NCBI RefSeq assembly: GCF_013155545.1
Contig: NZ_JABJVV010000005.1
Coordinates: 267,199-331,198 of the forward strand
Direction of reading: 5' to 3'
DNA length: 64,000 nt
From: Caenimonas soli
GTDB lineage: Bacteria > Pseudomonadota > Gammaproteobacteria > Burkholderiales > Burkholderiaceae_C
Numbering within the stretch: the first letter of the stretch is position 1; each line of letters opens with the position of its first letter. A program made the translations under genes and the position numbers. The notes under the pieces were generated by a model. It worked only from the letters and a program-made list of their open reading frames with translations, did no database searches and was not told the origin of the DNA. Of this stretch, positions 8,657 through 17,923 are shown piece after piece.

Positions 8657-9487
8657 TCAGGTGATGCGCTGGATGCTCTCGGCGATTTCTTCGTGGTCGA
8701 ACACCTTCTTCCAGTCGTCGCGCATGAGGCGCGGCTTGCCGAAGGTGATGGCCTTGTTGCAAGCGTCGGAGAACGCGCCGGGGATCTCCCGGAAGATCAC
8801 CGCGCTCAGGATGGTCATGTGGCCCAACAGGAAGTCGCGGGCGCAGTCGCGCGGAACGCCGCGGGCGACCACCTCGTCCATCGCGTCGCGCATCACGTCC
8901 AGCAAGGTGGCGCACACGGTCTCGGACAGGCCAGGCTCCAGCAGTGCCATCTGCTCGACCGTCACGCGGTAGGAGCGCAGGACGGGCGCGTAGATGGTGC
9001 TGGCGATCTCCTCGCCAAGGTCGAAGTCGGCCGGCTTGCCCTGCATCAGGGCGCTGACGATCGATTGCGGCGCGTGGCCGCCACCGAAGAAATCGGGCTT
9101 GCCGTCCTTGTACAGCGCGGCGCTGAAGATTGGCGGGTGGCAGGGATGGGCAACGAAGTACACCAGGTCGTCGCGCTGCGGCAGGTGGCCGGCGAACGGA
9201 GCGGCTGCATCCAGGGTCATCACCATGGTGCCCGGAGCCAGTTGCGGCGCGATGGCGGCCGCCACCTTGCCGATGAGCGTGTCGGGGATCGCGAGGATGA
9301 CCACATTGGCGTTGTCCAGCGCCTTGGCCTGGTCCACGCACTCCACGCCGAGTTCATCACGCAAACGCTTGCGGCCGACCTCGCTGACCTCCACGTGCCT
9401 CACCTCGAAGCGCGAACCCGCCAGGTTCTTCGCGAGCCGCGCGCCCATCTTGCCCCCGGCGCCCAGCAGCGCGATCACGGTCTTCAT
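8657..9487 (-). CDS. apnO: D-apionate oxidoisomerase-like dehydrogenase (6PGDH C-terminal-domain family)
   Basis: 276-aa Rossmann dehydrogenase. The N-terminal dinucleotide site is LLGAGGKMGARL (residues ~7-18), followed by a phosphogluconate-dehydrogenase-like helical C-terminal domain. D-apionate oxidoisomerases of this family oxidise D-apionate with migration of a hydroxymethyl group to give 3-oxo-isoapionate, the substrate of the DUF1537 kinase also encoded here. It is the first gene of the operon, with GGAG eight bases before ATG. The symbol rests on family resemblance plus the RLP/kinase context; another branched acid is possible. Confidence 0.65.
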   Translation of the reverse strand: MKTVIALLGAGGKMGARLAKNLAGSRFEVRHVEVSEVGRKRLRDELGVECVDQAKALDNANVVILAIPDTLIGKVAAAIAPQLAPGTMVMTLDAAAPFAGHLPQRDDLVYFVAHPCHPPIFSAALYKDGKPDFFGGGHAPQSIVSALMQGKPADFDLGEEIASTIYAPVLRSYRVTVEQMALLEPGLSETVCATLLDVMRDAMDEVVARGVPRDCARDFLLGHMTILSAVIFREIPGAFSDACNKAITFGKPRLMRDDWKKVFDHEEIAESIQRIT

Positions 9488-9574
9488 CAGCCATCTCCAA
9501 GTTAAGTAGTGACGTGATGGTATGATGACCTGATCTGTCGAATTATCCGGATAAACCCCTATTTGGCCGCTAGG
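9488..9574. promoter_or_regulatory. Promoter/operator region of the sugar-acid operon
   Basis: 87-bp gap between the operon head and the next gene. It holds a perfect 12-bp palindrome TTATCCGGATAA at 9543-9554 and a GGT-N6-ACC element (GGTATGATGACC) at 9519-9530, the latter resembling the spaced half-sites bound by FCD-type GntR regulators. No strong -35/-10 pair stands out. Confidence 0.4.
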
Positions 9575-10672
9575 TCAAAGAACGTGGGTGCGGTCGCCTT
9601 CGCGAAAACCGATGGCGTCCCAGAACGCTCCCCGGTGGAAACCGATCACCTTGAAGAGCTCGCCCATCTCATGCTCGGCGATCAGTCGTTGCCCCGCCAC
9701 GCGCTGGGCCAGCGGCGCTTCAGCCAACAGCGGCACCAGGCCGCAGTTCATCAGAAAGCGCGCCTGGGTGGTGTAGCCGAGGGTGGCCAGGCCAGCTTCC
9801 TGCGCAGCCAGCGCCAAGCCACTGAAATTGACATGGGCCGTGATGTCCTTGCCACCCACATCGCTCAGCGGGTTGGTGTCGGCCATATGCCCGCGGTGGC
9901 ACATCAGCGTGCCCATGTGGCGCTGCGGGTGGTAGTACTCGCCCTCGGCGAAGCCGTAGTCGATGAAGAACGCCGCGCCCTGCGTCAGGCGGTCCGCCAG
10001 GGTTCGCACGAAAGCCTCGGCCTGGGGGTGGATCTCGGTGAGGTAGTCGTGGGGGCCGCCGATCTCCAGCGGCGGCCGCAGGTCCGTCGGCCGGTCCTCC
10101 CAGCTCAATGCACCGCCCGTTGCCGGCGCCACGCCGCGCTCATGCCAGACGCCGGCCGTGCGCACCAGCAGCTTGACCGGCATCGCATCCAGCACTTCGT
10201 TGCCCACCACCACGCCGCGCATGGCCTGCTGCAGCTCGCTGACCCAGTCCACGCGGCCGGCGTAGGCGGCCAGCGTTTCCTGCTGGCGCGCGCGCAGCGT
10301 GCCCGAGAGGTCGACGATGGTGTAGCGGCGAACGCGCTCCCCCAGGGATTCAAGCAGTTGCAGGGCCAGCGCGCCCGACCCGGCGCCAAATTCCCAGACC
10401 TCGTCGGTATCGGTGGCTTGCAAGGCATCCGCGATCTGCGCCGAAAGCGCCTGCCCAAACAGCGGCGTCATCTCCGGTGCGGTGACGAAATCGCTGCCCG
10501 ACGACGGCAGCTGGCCGAACTTGCGCGAATTGTTGGCGTAGTAGCCCAGGCCCGGCGCGTAAAGCGCCAATGCCATGAACCGGTCGAAGGGCAGCCAGCC
10601 CCCGGCGCGGCGGATCGATTCTTCCACCAGGGACTGCAAGGCCCTCGTTAAACTCTTTGCTTCTGTCGTCAC
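9575..10672 (-). CDS. MidA/NDUFAF7-like SAM-dependent methyltransferase
   Basis: 365-aa protein of the DUF185 family. The GYYANNSRKFG and SGSDFVTAPEMTPLFG segments near residues 45-75 are typical, followed by the SAM-binding EFGAGSGALALQLL (~94-107). The eukaryotic homologue methylates an arginine of respiratory complex I; the bacterial role is less clear. It starts with GTG at 10672, only 17 bp from the divergent SDR start, so the two promoters must overlap. Upstream reading frame is open on the other strand but coding statistics favour this start. Confidence 0.88.
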   Translation of the reverse strand: MTTEAKSLTRALQSLVEESIRRAGGWLPFDRFMALALYAPGLGYYANNSRKFGQLPSSGSDFVTAPEMTPLFGQALSAQIADALQATDTDEVWEFGAGSGALALQLLESLGERVRRYTIVDLSGTLRARQQETLAAYAGRVDWVSELQQAMRGVVVGNEVLDAMPVKLLVRTAGVWHERGVAPATGGALSWEDRPTDLRPPLEIGGPHDYLTEIHPQAEAFVRTLADRLTQGAAFFIDYGFAEGEYYHPQRHMGTLMCHRGHMADTNPLSDVGGKDITAHVNFSGLALAAQEAGLATLGYTTQARFLMNCGLVPLLAEAPLAQRVAGQRLIAEHEMGELFKVIGFHRGAFWDAIGFREGDRTHVL

Positions 10673-10689
10673 ACCCGGATTGTCCCCGA

Positions 10690-11463
10690 ATGAGCGATTC
10701 GCTCCCCAAGCGCACGGTACTGGTCACCGGCTCCGCCAAGCGGCTGGGCCGCGAGATCGCGCTGGCGCTCGCGGCCGGGGGCTGGCAGGTGGCCGTGCAT
10801 TTCCGCGGCTCGGCCGACGACGCGGCCAAGACCGTCGAGGACTGCCGGAAGCTGGCCCCCGGCGCGCTGATCGAGTCTTTCCAGGCCGACCTGAACGACG
10901 AAGCCCAGGCCCGCGGCCTGCTGCCACGAGTGGTCCAGCATTTCGGCGCCGTCGATGCGCTCGTCAACAACGCCTCGATTTTCGAGCACGACAGCGCCAA
11001 GAGCTTCGGCTATGAAGCCCTGCAGGCGCACATGCGAACCAACACGGGTGCGCCCGTGCTGCTGGCCCAGGCCTTGCACGAGCATGTCTGCCAAAGGTCG
11101 GGCACGGGGGTGGTGGTCAATCTGCTGGACCAGAAGCTGTGGAACCAGAACCCCGATTTCCTGAGCTACACCCTGTCCAAGGCGGCGCTGGAAGCGGCCA
11201 ACACCGTGCTGGCGATCGCCCTGGCGCCGCAGCTGCGCGTGGTCGGCGTGGCGCCGGGCCTGACCATCACCAGCCACCTGCTGTCGGCCGAGAAGTTCGA
11301 CCAACTGCATCGCCTGTCGCCGCTGGGCCGCTCTTCCACGCCCGAGGATGTGGTGTCGGCCGTGAAGTTCGCGCTGGAAAACCAGTCCATCACCGGGACC
11401 ACCTTGCTGGTGGACGGCGGCCAGCACCTGATGAAATTCGACCGCGATTTTTCGCTAATGTGA
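10690..11463 (+). CDS. SDR-family pteridine reductase-like oxidoreductase (FolM/PTR1 type)
   Basis: 257-aa short-chain dehydrogenase/reductase. The cofactor loop TGSAKRLG (14-20) is of the TGxxxRxG kind. The catalytic triad appears as D147-Y160-K164 (LLDQ ... SYTLSK), with Asp replacing the usual Ser, as in PTR1 and FolM pteridine reductases. It is followed 15 bp later by folB, so a role in reducing dihydropterins or dihydromonapterin fits. ATG 10690 was chosen because the longer ATG at 10657 would run into the divergent gene's start. Confidence 0.8.
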   Translation: MSDSLPKRTVLVTGSAKRLGREIALALAAGGWQVAVHFRGSADDAAKTVEDCRKLAPGALIESFQADLNDEAQARGLLPRVVQHFGAVDALVNNASIFEHDSAKSFGYEALQAHMRTNTGAPVLLAQALHEHVCQRSGTGVVVNLLDQKLWNQNPDFLSYTLSKAALEAANTVLAIALAPQLRVVGVAPGLTITSHLLSAEKFDQLHRLSPLGRSSTPEDVVSAVKFALENQSITGTTLLVDGGQHLMKFDRDFSLM

Positions 11464-11478
11464 GAGCGTGGGGTATAC

Positions 11479-11844
11479 ATGACCGCTGGCAACCAGATTC
11501 TTAGCCTCACGGGACTGCGCTTCGACGCGAACCTGGGCATCCTCGACCATGAGAAGACCAGCCCCCAGCCGATCATGGTGGATGCCGAGCTGAACCTCGG
11601 CCCGCAGCCGCTGCTGCCGCGCGATGACGACATCGGTCATGTGCTGGATTACCGTAAGGTGCGCAAGATCATCATCGACGAATGCACGGCCGAACACGTG
11701 AACCTGCTGGAAAGCCTGATCGGCAAGCTGGCCAACCGGCTGATGCAGTTGCCCGGCGTGCTGGGCGTTCGGGTCAAGATCGTCAAGCTCGAAATCTTCG
11801 ACGACTGCGAAGTGGCGATCCGGGTCGAGGCGGGACTTTGGTAG
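11479..11844 (+). CDS. folB: Dihydroneopterin aldolase
   Basis: 121-aa cytosolic enzyme of the FolB/FolX tunnel fold. It cleaves 7,8-dihydroneopterin to 6-hydroxymethyl-dihydropterin in folate synthesis. The segments LDANLGILDHEKTSPQP-like N-terminus (FDANLGILDHE), VLDYRKVRKII and the C-terminal KLEIFDDCEVAIRVE match the family, and length is normal. It forms a pair with the upstream SDR. In related genomes ttcA usually follows folB; here a 12.6-kb catabolic block intervenes before ttcA. Confidence 0.9.
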   Translation: MTAGNQILSLTGLRFDANLGILDHEKTSPQPIMVDAELNLGPQPLLPRDDDIGHVLDYRKVRKIIIDECTAEHVNLLESLIGKLANRLMQLPGVLGVRVKIVKLEIFDDCEVAIRVEAGLW

Positions 11845-11932
11845 GAAGGCCGTCGGCAAAAGCTCATGGCGGCGGACTGTCACCGAAATGGTGGGGGCAG
11901 CCCGGAGACAAAGCCCAGTTTTCAGGGTTTTA

Positions 11933-12886
11933 TCAGTCCTCGACCTCGGACGCACGCAATTCTTCGCGGCTATCCAGACCCGATTGCAGGTAGGCTCGCG
12001 CATTTTCCAGGAACGCCTGAACCAACCGCGGAACCGGTTTGCCGCGCATCACGAGCCCGCAAATCTTGACCGGCACGCGTGGACTGAACCGGTGCGTCGT
12101 GAAGCGCGACTCCGGCCTGAACCTGGCGGTTAGCTCATCGACCAGACCCAGCCCCAGCCCCTGGTCCACCAGCGGCGCTGCCACGTTGGAAAAGCGGACT
12201 TCGATGTCAGGGTTGTATTGGCTGCCGCCGCGCTCAAAGGCCGCGTCGATGGACGCTCCGAGCGGGCTGCCCGGGGCGGGGCCGATGACCACGCGGCCGG
12301 CCAGGTCAAACGGTGTGATCACGGGCCGATCCGCCAGCGCATCGCCCGAGGGACAGATGCAGACGATCTCCGCCTCGCTCAGCACGTCGCGGATCATGCT
12401 CGGACGCGCCGGGGGCCGCATTGCCAGGCCAACGTCCGCGCTGCCGCTTTCGACGCATTCCAGCAATTCGTCCATGCGCAGGGTTTCCAGCGCAATTCGC
12501 ACCTCCGCATGCTCACGGATGAACTGGCTCAGCACCGGCGGCACCAGAAACTGTGACAGCTCCGCTGTCGAGGCGATCCGCAGCACCCCGGCGCGGCCGG
12601 TGCGCAGATCCCAGGCCTTGCGCTGGATCGCCTCGTGCACGCGAAAAAGCGGCTCAGCATCAGCTACCAGAATGCGTGCATCTTCGGTCGGAACCAGGCG
12701 GCTGTTGATGCGGTCGAACAATGCGACGCCGATCTTGGCTTCGGCGAGCTTGATGGCATTGCTGACCGCAGGCTGTGACATACCCAGTTCTTCCGCAGCG
12801 CCGATGGTGGTGCGGTAACGCATCACTGCCCGCAAAACCTCCAACTGGCGCAGGTTGATCAGAGTTCGGGTGGAGGTGTCGGACAT
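11933..12886 (-). CDS. LysR-family transcriptional regulator
   Basis: 317-aa LTTR. The N-terminal helix-turn-helix spans residues ~9-68 (RQLEVLRAVMRY...AEELGMSQPAVSNAI); the rest is a periplasmic-binding-like effector domain. It is transcribed away from the ABC importer genes, the classical LTTR arrangement, so it is probably the activator of the adjacent catabolic genes. A 19-bp dyad, CTATAGCCCCCACTTATAC, lies between it and the importer, and a near-copy lies in the second divergent promoter region at 18986-19004. It converges on folB with an 88-bp gap. Confidence 0.92.
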   Translation of the reverse strand: MSDTSTRTLINLRQLEVLRAVMRYRTTIGAAEELGMSQPAVSNAIKLAEAKIGVALFDRINSRLVPTEDARILVADAEPLFRVHEAIQRKAWDLRTGRAGVLRIASTAELSQFLVPPVLSQFIREHAEVRIALETLRMDELLECVESGSADVGLAMRPPARPSMIRDVLSEAEIVCICPSGDALADRPVITPFDLAGRVVIGPAPGSPLGASIDAAFERGGSQYNPDIEVRFSNVAAPLVDQGLGLGLVDELTARFRPESRFTTHRFSPRVPVKICGLVMRGKPVPRLVQAFLENARAYLQSGLDSREELRASEVED

Positions 12887-12985
12887 GACAGTGTCTTTTG
12901 TTGCGCGCTTTCAGGATCCAATTGTGGTGCACCGCCAGAGGCGCCAGCATGGTGCGTACCCGAGGGCGGGCGCACCACAAATCGT

Positions 12986-13004
12986 CTATAGCCCCCACTT
13001 ATAC
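12986..13004. promoter_or_regulatory. LysR-type operator candidate, copy A
   Basis: Sequence CTATAGCCCCCACTTATAC, a CTATA-N9-TATA(C/G) dyad containing the T-N11-A pattern of LysR sites. It lies between the divergent lysR (starts 12886) and binding-protein (starts 13110) genes. The reverse complement of copy B matches it at CTATAG and ACTTATA with identical spacing. The remaining 12887-13109 interval shows no other gene. Confidence 0.55.
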
Positions 13005-13109
13005 ATGACGGCACCAACTGAATCAGGGAGGCCATGCAAGCGGATTTATCCTAGCACCTTCGTTGCTTTTATCCAGTTCGCTGGAACTACTCTTGAAAGG
13101 GCTTCCCCC

Positions 13110-13961
13110 ATGATCTCCAATCGTTTGCGCTCGGCGCTGGTGCTCTGCGCCATCGCTGGCGGCACCAGCTTGGTCCCCACTTTGGGAGTGGCGCAAAGCT
13201 GCGTACCGACCATTCCCAAGGCGGACCTGATCTCGGAGGGCAAGCTGATGCTTTCCACCAATCCGACTCTGCGGCCCCTGCAATACGTGGACTCCAGCGG
13301 CGAGCTCAAGGGTATGAATATTGACCTGGCCAACGAGCTGGCAAAGCGCCTGTGCCTGAAGGCCGACCTGGTCCGGATGGACTTCCCCGCAATGATCCCG
13401 GCGCTCAAGGCCGGCCGCTTCGACGGAATCAATACCGGCATGTTCTTTACCGAGGAGCGCGCCAAGCTCATGTGGGCCGTGCCGTACGCCATGTCCGCGA
13501 TCGACATCGTGGCCGCACCGGGGAGCAAGGTCAGCCTCGCCTCGGCCGACGCCATTTCAGGGGTGAGCGTGGGGGTGGAGACGGACTCCTACCAGGAACG
13601 CTGGCTGCGCGAACGCGAGAAGGACAACGTGGCCAAGGGCCGCAAGAGCATCAAGATCCTGGCTTTTCCAACCGCCAGCGACGTGATGGCCGCCCTGCGC
13701 GCGGGCCAGTTCGATATTGCCGCCTTCCCCAGCTACGCCGGCAACGCCTTTGTCAAAAATGGTCAGGCCGTGATGGTGCTGCCTGAACAGGGCGGCTCGC
13801 CCACGATGATGAGCTTCCGCTCTAAATCTGTCGCCGATGCCGTGGTTAAGGCTTACAACGACATGATGAAAGACGGCACCTACGACCGCATCCTGGACCA
13901 GTACGGCATGACCAAGCTACCCGCGCGCGTCGTCGCGATCCGCGGCCCCGGCCCGCAATAA
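13110..13961 (+). CDS. ABC transporter amino-acid-type periplasmic substrate-binding protein
   Basis: 283-aa family 3 solute-binding protein. The signal peptide is ~residues 1-29 (cleavage near VAQ-S). The mature part shows YVDSSGELKGMNIDLANELAKRL-like opening (GMNIDLANEL) and PALKAGRFDGINTGM, hallmarks of polar amino acid/opine binding proteins. Start ATG 13110 gives a proper signal peptide; the frame is open 255 bp upstream without one. It heads a + strand unit with a permease, a DHDPS-like gene and an ATPase, and should define the compound degraded by the island. Confidence 0.93.
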   Translation: MISNRLRSALVLCAIAGGTSLVPTLGVAQSCVPTIPKADLISEGKLMLSTNPTLRPLQYVDSSGELKGMNIDLANELAKRLCLKADLVRMDFPAMIPALKAGRFDGINTGMFFTEERAKLMWAVPYAMSAIDIVAAPGSKVSLASADAISGVSVGVETDSYQERWLREREKDNVAKGRKSIKILAFPTASDVMAALRAGQFDIAAFPSYAGNAFVKNGQAVMVLPEQGGSPTMMSFRSKSVADAVVKAYNDMMKDGTYDRILDQYGMTKLPARVVAIRGPGPQ

Positions 13962-13979
13962 GCCGTCGGCCGGAAACCC

Positions 13980-14657
13980 ATGCAGTTCTTCAAGTTCGAC
14001 GCCTTTCTGGGTTACCTGACCAACGAGTTCCTGCTCAGAGGGGTGCTGGTCACCTTGGGTATGACCGTGGCCACGGTGATAGGCGGCCTGTTGCTGGGCC
14101 TGGTCATCGCCTTCGTGCGCATGTCCAAAAATTCGCTGCTGCAGAACTTGGCGCGCTTTTATCTCTGGGTGTTCCGGGGCACGCCCCTACTGATCCAGCT
14201 GGTGATCATCTATACCGGGTTGCCCCAGCTGGGCATCAAGCTGGGCGTGATCGAATCGTCCCTGCTAGCGCTGATCCTTAACGAGGCCGCTTACTTAGCC
14301 GAGATCGTCCGCAGCGGCTTCATGGGCGTGGCCGCGGGTCAACGCGAAGCGGCTGATTCCCTGGGTCTGCCGCGCTGGCTGGTGGTCTGGAAGGTCACCT
14401 TTCCCCAGGCCTTCCGCCTGATGATTCCGCCGCTGGGCAATTCCATCAACGGCCTGCTTAAGGCCACATCCATCACCTCAGTGATCTCGATGGAAGAACT
14501 GATGCGCCGCAGCCAAATGATCATGCAGGAGAAGTTCGAGGTATTGGAAGTCTTTGCAGCAGCCGCTGTGTTCTATCTGATCCTCACAACCTCCTGGGGG
14601 CTGATTCAGGACCAGCTCGAAAGGCACTTCGGCGCCTCCATTGCACCCCGCAGTTGA
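13980..14657 (+). CDS. ABC transporter permease, polar amino acid type (HisM/GlnP family)
   Basis: 225-aa inner-membrane protein with about five hydrophobic helices and the EAA loop that contacts the ATPase (SGFMGVAAGQREAADSLGL, residues ~106-124). The FRGTPLLIQL motif near residue 65 is diagnostic of the amino-acid family. It starts 18 bp after the binding protein. Only one permease gene is present, so it probably works as a homodimer. Confidence 0.93.
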   Translation: MQFFKFDAFLGYLTNEFLLRGVLVTLGMTVATVIGGLLLGLVIAFVRMSKNSLLQNLARFYLWVFRGTPLLIQLVIIYTGLPQLGIKLGVIESSLLALILNEAAYLAEIVRSGFMGVAAGQREAADSLGLPRWLVVWKVTFPQAFRLMIPPLGNSINGLLKATSITSVISMEELMRRSQMIMQEKFEVLEVFAAAAVFYLILTTSWGLIQDQLERHFGASIAPRS

Positions 14658-14715
14658 CCGTCCTGCGATGACCACCCCCGCACCGATGCACCGCGAATCT
14701 CACGATCGAATTCCC

Positions 14716-15653
14716 ATGAAAAATCACTGGTTGCGGGGCGTGACCGTGGCGACCGTCCTGCCACTTCGGGTCGATGGCACCATCGACTGGAACAGCTACG
14801 CCCGGCTCCTCGACTACTGCACAACGCCGGAAGGCATCAGTTCGGTCTTCGTGAACGGCCACGCCGGCGAAAGCTCGGGGCTGAACCCACGGGAGCGCGC
14901 CGAGGTCATCCACTTCACGCGCAAGCACATCGCACCTCAGCAATGCCTGGTGGCCGGGTTGGTTGCCGATTCAATAGACGACGCCGTGCTTCAGGCCAGG
15001 CAAGCCAAGGCTGCGGGAGCAGACGTGCTCACCGTTTTTCCGCTGGCGCACCCCGGGCTGGCGGGCGAACCGCTTGTCAAGGCTCAACTGGCCCACGTGC
15101 GCGCGATCGGCGAGGCGGCGACCATGCCGCTGGCTATCTTCCAATACCCTTTCAGCTCGCCCGCCACCTACGCGACCTCGACCCTGTGCGAGTTCGCGCG
15201 CATGCCATGGGTCGTGGGGGTGAAGGAAGGGTCCGACAGTATGACGCTGTACGAAGACAATCTGCGCGCGCTCAAGGCCATCAAGCCTGAGCTGGCGGTC
15301 ATGCCCTCCAATTTCGACTGGTTCATGCCCCAGCTGGCCGTAGGCGGCGACGGCATTCTCTCGGGACTGGCCAGCTTGGCACCGCTCAGCCTGGTACGGT
15401 TGTGGCAAGCCAGCGAGCGCAAAGACCTGGACGCCATGCGCAGATTCAACGATGCGCTGTACCCGCTGGTGCGCGCCGTCTACGAATTGCCGCGTTCCGA
15501 CATGTACGCGCGCATCAAGCTCGCGTTGATGGAGGCGGGCGTCATCGATTGCGCCTTCTCGCGTACCTGCAAGACCACCTTCTCCGAGGGCTCCCGTGCC
15601 GCGCTGCGCCAGGGCTTGGCGGCCGCCCGACAACCTCTGACCGAGGAAACACC

Positions 15654-15657
<4 letters not shown>
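14716..15657 (+). CDS. DHDPS/NAL-family class I lyase (DapA-like), copy 1
   Basis: 313-aa TIM-barrel lyase of the dihydrodipicolinate synthase/N-acetylneuraminate lyase superfamily, which makes Schiff bases with pyruvate-like substrates. The Schiff-base lysine is K170 in VVGVKEGSD and the proton-relay tyrosine Y144 in FQYPFSS. The DapA GTTGE loop is replaced by NGHAGE (48-53), so lysine biosynthesis is unlikely. The second copy at 17924 shares this replacement. Three in-frame ATGs exist (14641, 14668, 14716); 14716 matches the N-terminus of the paralogue. Its stop overlaps the ATPase start (ATGA). Confidence 0.82.
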
Positions 15658-16388
<731 letters not shown>

Positions 16389-16470
16389 CCTGCGGCCCGG
16401 GCCAGGGCGGCGGCGGACGGCGAGCTCAATTGCACGGACCGGATTGGGATAGATCAGGCCATCGGCCAGC

Positions 16471-17883
16471 TCAGAACCCACCAGCCTCCCCGCGCCGCAG
16501 GAATTGGCCGCGCCCGGGACGGCCCAGCCACCGCTCGCCATCGACCAGAAGGTCGCCCCGCGAGAACACTTTGCGCACAGCGCCGTGCACTTGGTGCCCT
16601 TCGAACAGGGTGTAGTCGCAATGACTGTGGTGGGTACGGGCGGACAGCACCTGGGTCGCGTTCGGGTCGAACAGCACGAGATCGGCGTCGCCGCCCACAG
16701 CGACGGTGCCCTTGCGCGGAAACAGGCCGAACAGCTTGGCCGGTGCGGTCGCGATCAGCTCGACGAAGCGGTTAAGCGAGATACGGCCGGTCCGCACACC
16801 GCCGTCGTATATCACTGTCATGCGGGTCTCGATGCCCGGCGCGCCGTTCGGAATTTTGGAGAAGTCGTCCTTGCCGTGCATCTTCTGGCGCACCCGCCCC
16901 CTGTGACCTTCCTTCATGCAGAACGGGCAGTGGTCGGTGGAGACCAGCTGCAGGTCGTCGGTTTTCAGCGCCGTCCACAGTGCGTCCTGCGCCTCCTTCG
17001 ACCGCAGCGGCGGACTCATTACATATTTCGCGAGCGAAAAATCGTCGCTGTCGTATAGCGACTCGTCGAAGAACAGGTAGTGCGGGCAGGTTTCTGCAAA
17101 GACCGGTATGCCGGCGTCACGCGCCTCTATGACATGCGCCAGCGCTTCCTTTGCGGAGAGGTGGACGAAGTAGACCGGCGCCTGCGCCAGTTCGGCCAGC
17201 TTGATGCCGCGGTGCGTCGCCTCGCCCTCCAGGATAGAGGGCCGGGTCAGTGCATGGTACTTGGGCGAGGTGTTGCCCTGGGCCAGCGCCTCGCGGATCA
17301 GCAGGTCGATCACCGTACCGTTTTCGGCGTGAAGGGCGATCATTCCACCGTGCTCGCCGACCATCCGCATGGCCTGGAAGATGGCCGCGTCATCGACCAT
17401 CACGGTGCCGGGATAGGCCATGAACATCTTGAAGCTGCTGACGCCCTCATGGCGGATCGCATGGCGCATGTCGCCCAGCACTTTCGCGTCGACCTGCGTC
17501 ACGATGACATGGAAGCCATAGTCGATGTTCGCGCCCGCCTGTGCTTTGGCCTGTGCTCGTACGATCGCATCGAGCGGGCTGGTGTCCTTGTCCTGGAAGG
17601 CAAAGTCGATGATGGTCGTGGTGCCGCCGAAAGCCGCAGCGCGCGTGCCAGACTCGAAGTCGTCGCAGGTGGTGGATTCCCCAAAGGTGTTTTCCAGGTG
17701 GGTGTGGCAATCGACGCCTCCGGGCAGCACCAGCAGGCCATCTGCGTCGACGATGCGGACCGCCGGGCCGACGGCGAGCTGTTTACCGATGGCTGCGATC
17801 TGGCCATTTTCGATCAGGATGTCGGCGCGATAGTCGTCCACCGCAGTGACGACTCGGCCGTTGCGAATCAGGGTGGCGGTCAT
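16471..17883 (-). CDS. Hydantoinase/dihydropyrimidinase-family amidohydrolase
   Basis: 470-aa cyclic-amide hydrolase of the D-hydantoinase/dihydropyrimidinase type. The binuclear metal site is complete: H60 and H62 (DCHTHLE), carboxylated K152 (SSFKMFMAYPG), H185 (LHAENG), H241 (FVHLS) and D317 (STDHCPF), at spacings matching known enzymes. It opens hydantoin, dihydropyrimidine or related cyclic ureide rings. ATG 17883 has a GGAAG ribosome site; a TTG four codons upstream is less likely. It follows the second DapA-like gene by 40 bp. No N-carbamoylase lies nearby, so the ring-opened product must be handled differently or elsewhere. Confidence 0.92.
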   Translation of the reverse strand: MTATLIRNGRVVTAVDDYRADILIENGQIAAIGKQLAVGPAVRIVDADGLLVLPGGVDCHTHLENTFGESTTCDDFESGTRAAAFGGTTTIIDFAFQDKDTSPLDAIVRAQAKAQAGANIDYGFHVIVTQVDAKVLGDMRHAIRHEGVSSFKMFMAYPGTVMVDDAAIFQAMRMVGEHGGMIALHAENGTVIDLLIREALAQGNTSPKYHALTRPSILEGEATHRGIKLAELAQAPVYFVHLSAKEALAHVIEARDAGIPVFAETCPHYLFFDESLYDSDDFSLAKYVMSPPLRSKEAQDALWTALKTDDLQLVSTDHCPFCMKEGHRGRVRQKMHGKDDFSKIPNGAPGIETRMTVIYDGGVRTGRISLNRFVELIATAPAKLFGLFPRKGTVAVGGDADLVLFDPNATQVLSARTHHSHCDYTLFEGHQVHGAVRKVFSRGDLLVDGERWLGRPGRGQFLRRGEAGGF

Positions 17884-17923
17884 TGGGTCTTCCAATCCAT
17901 GGAGCCAAGGGTGGGCATTCGGC

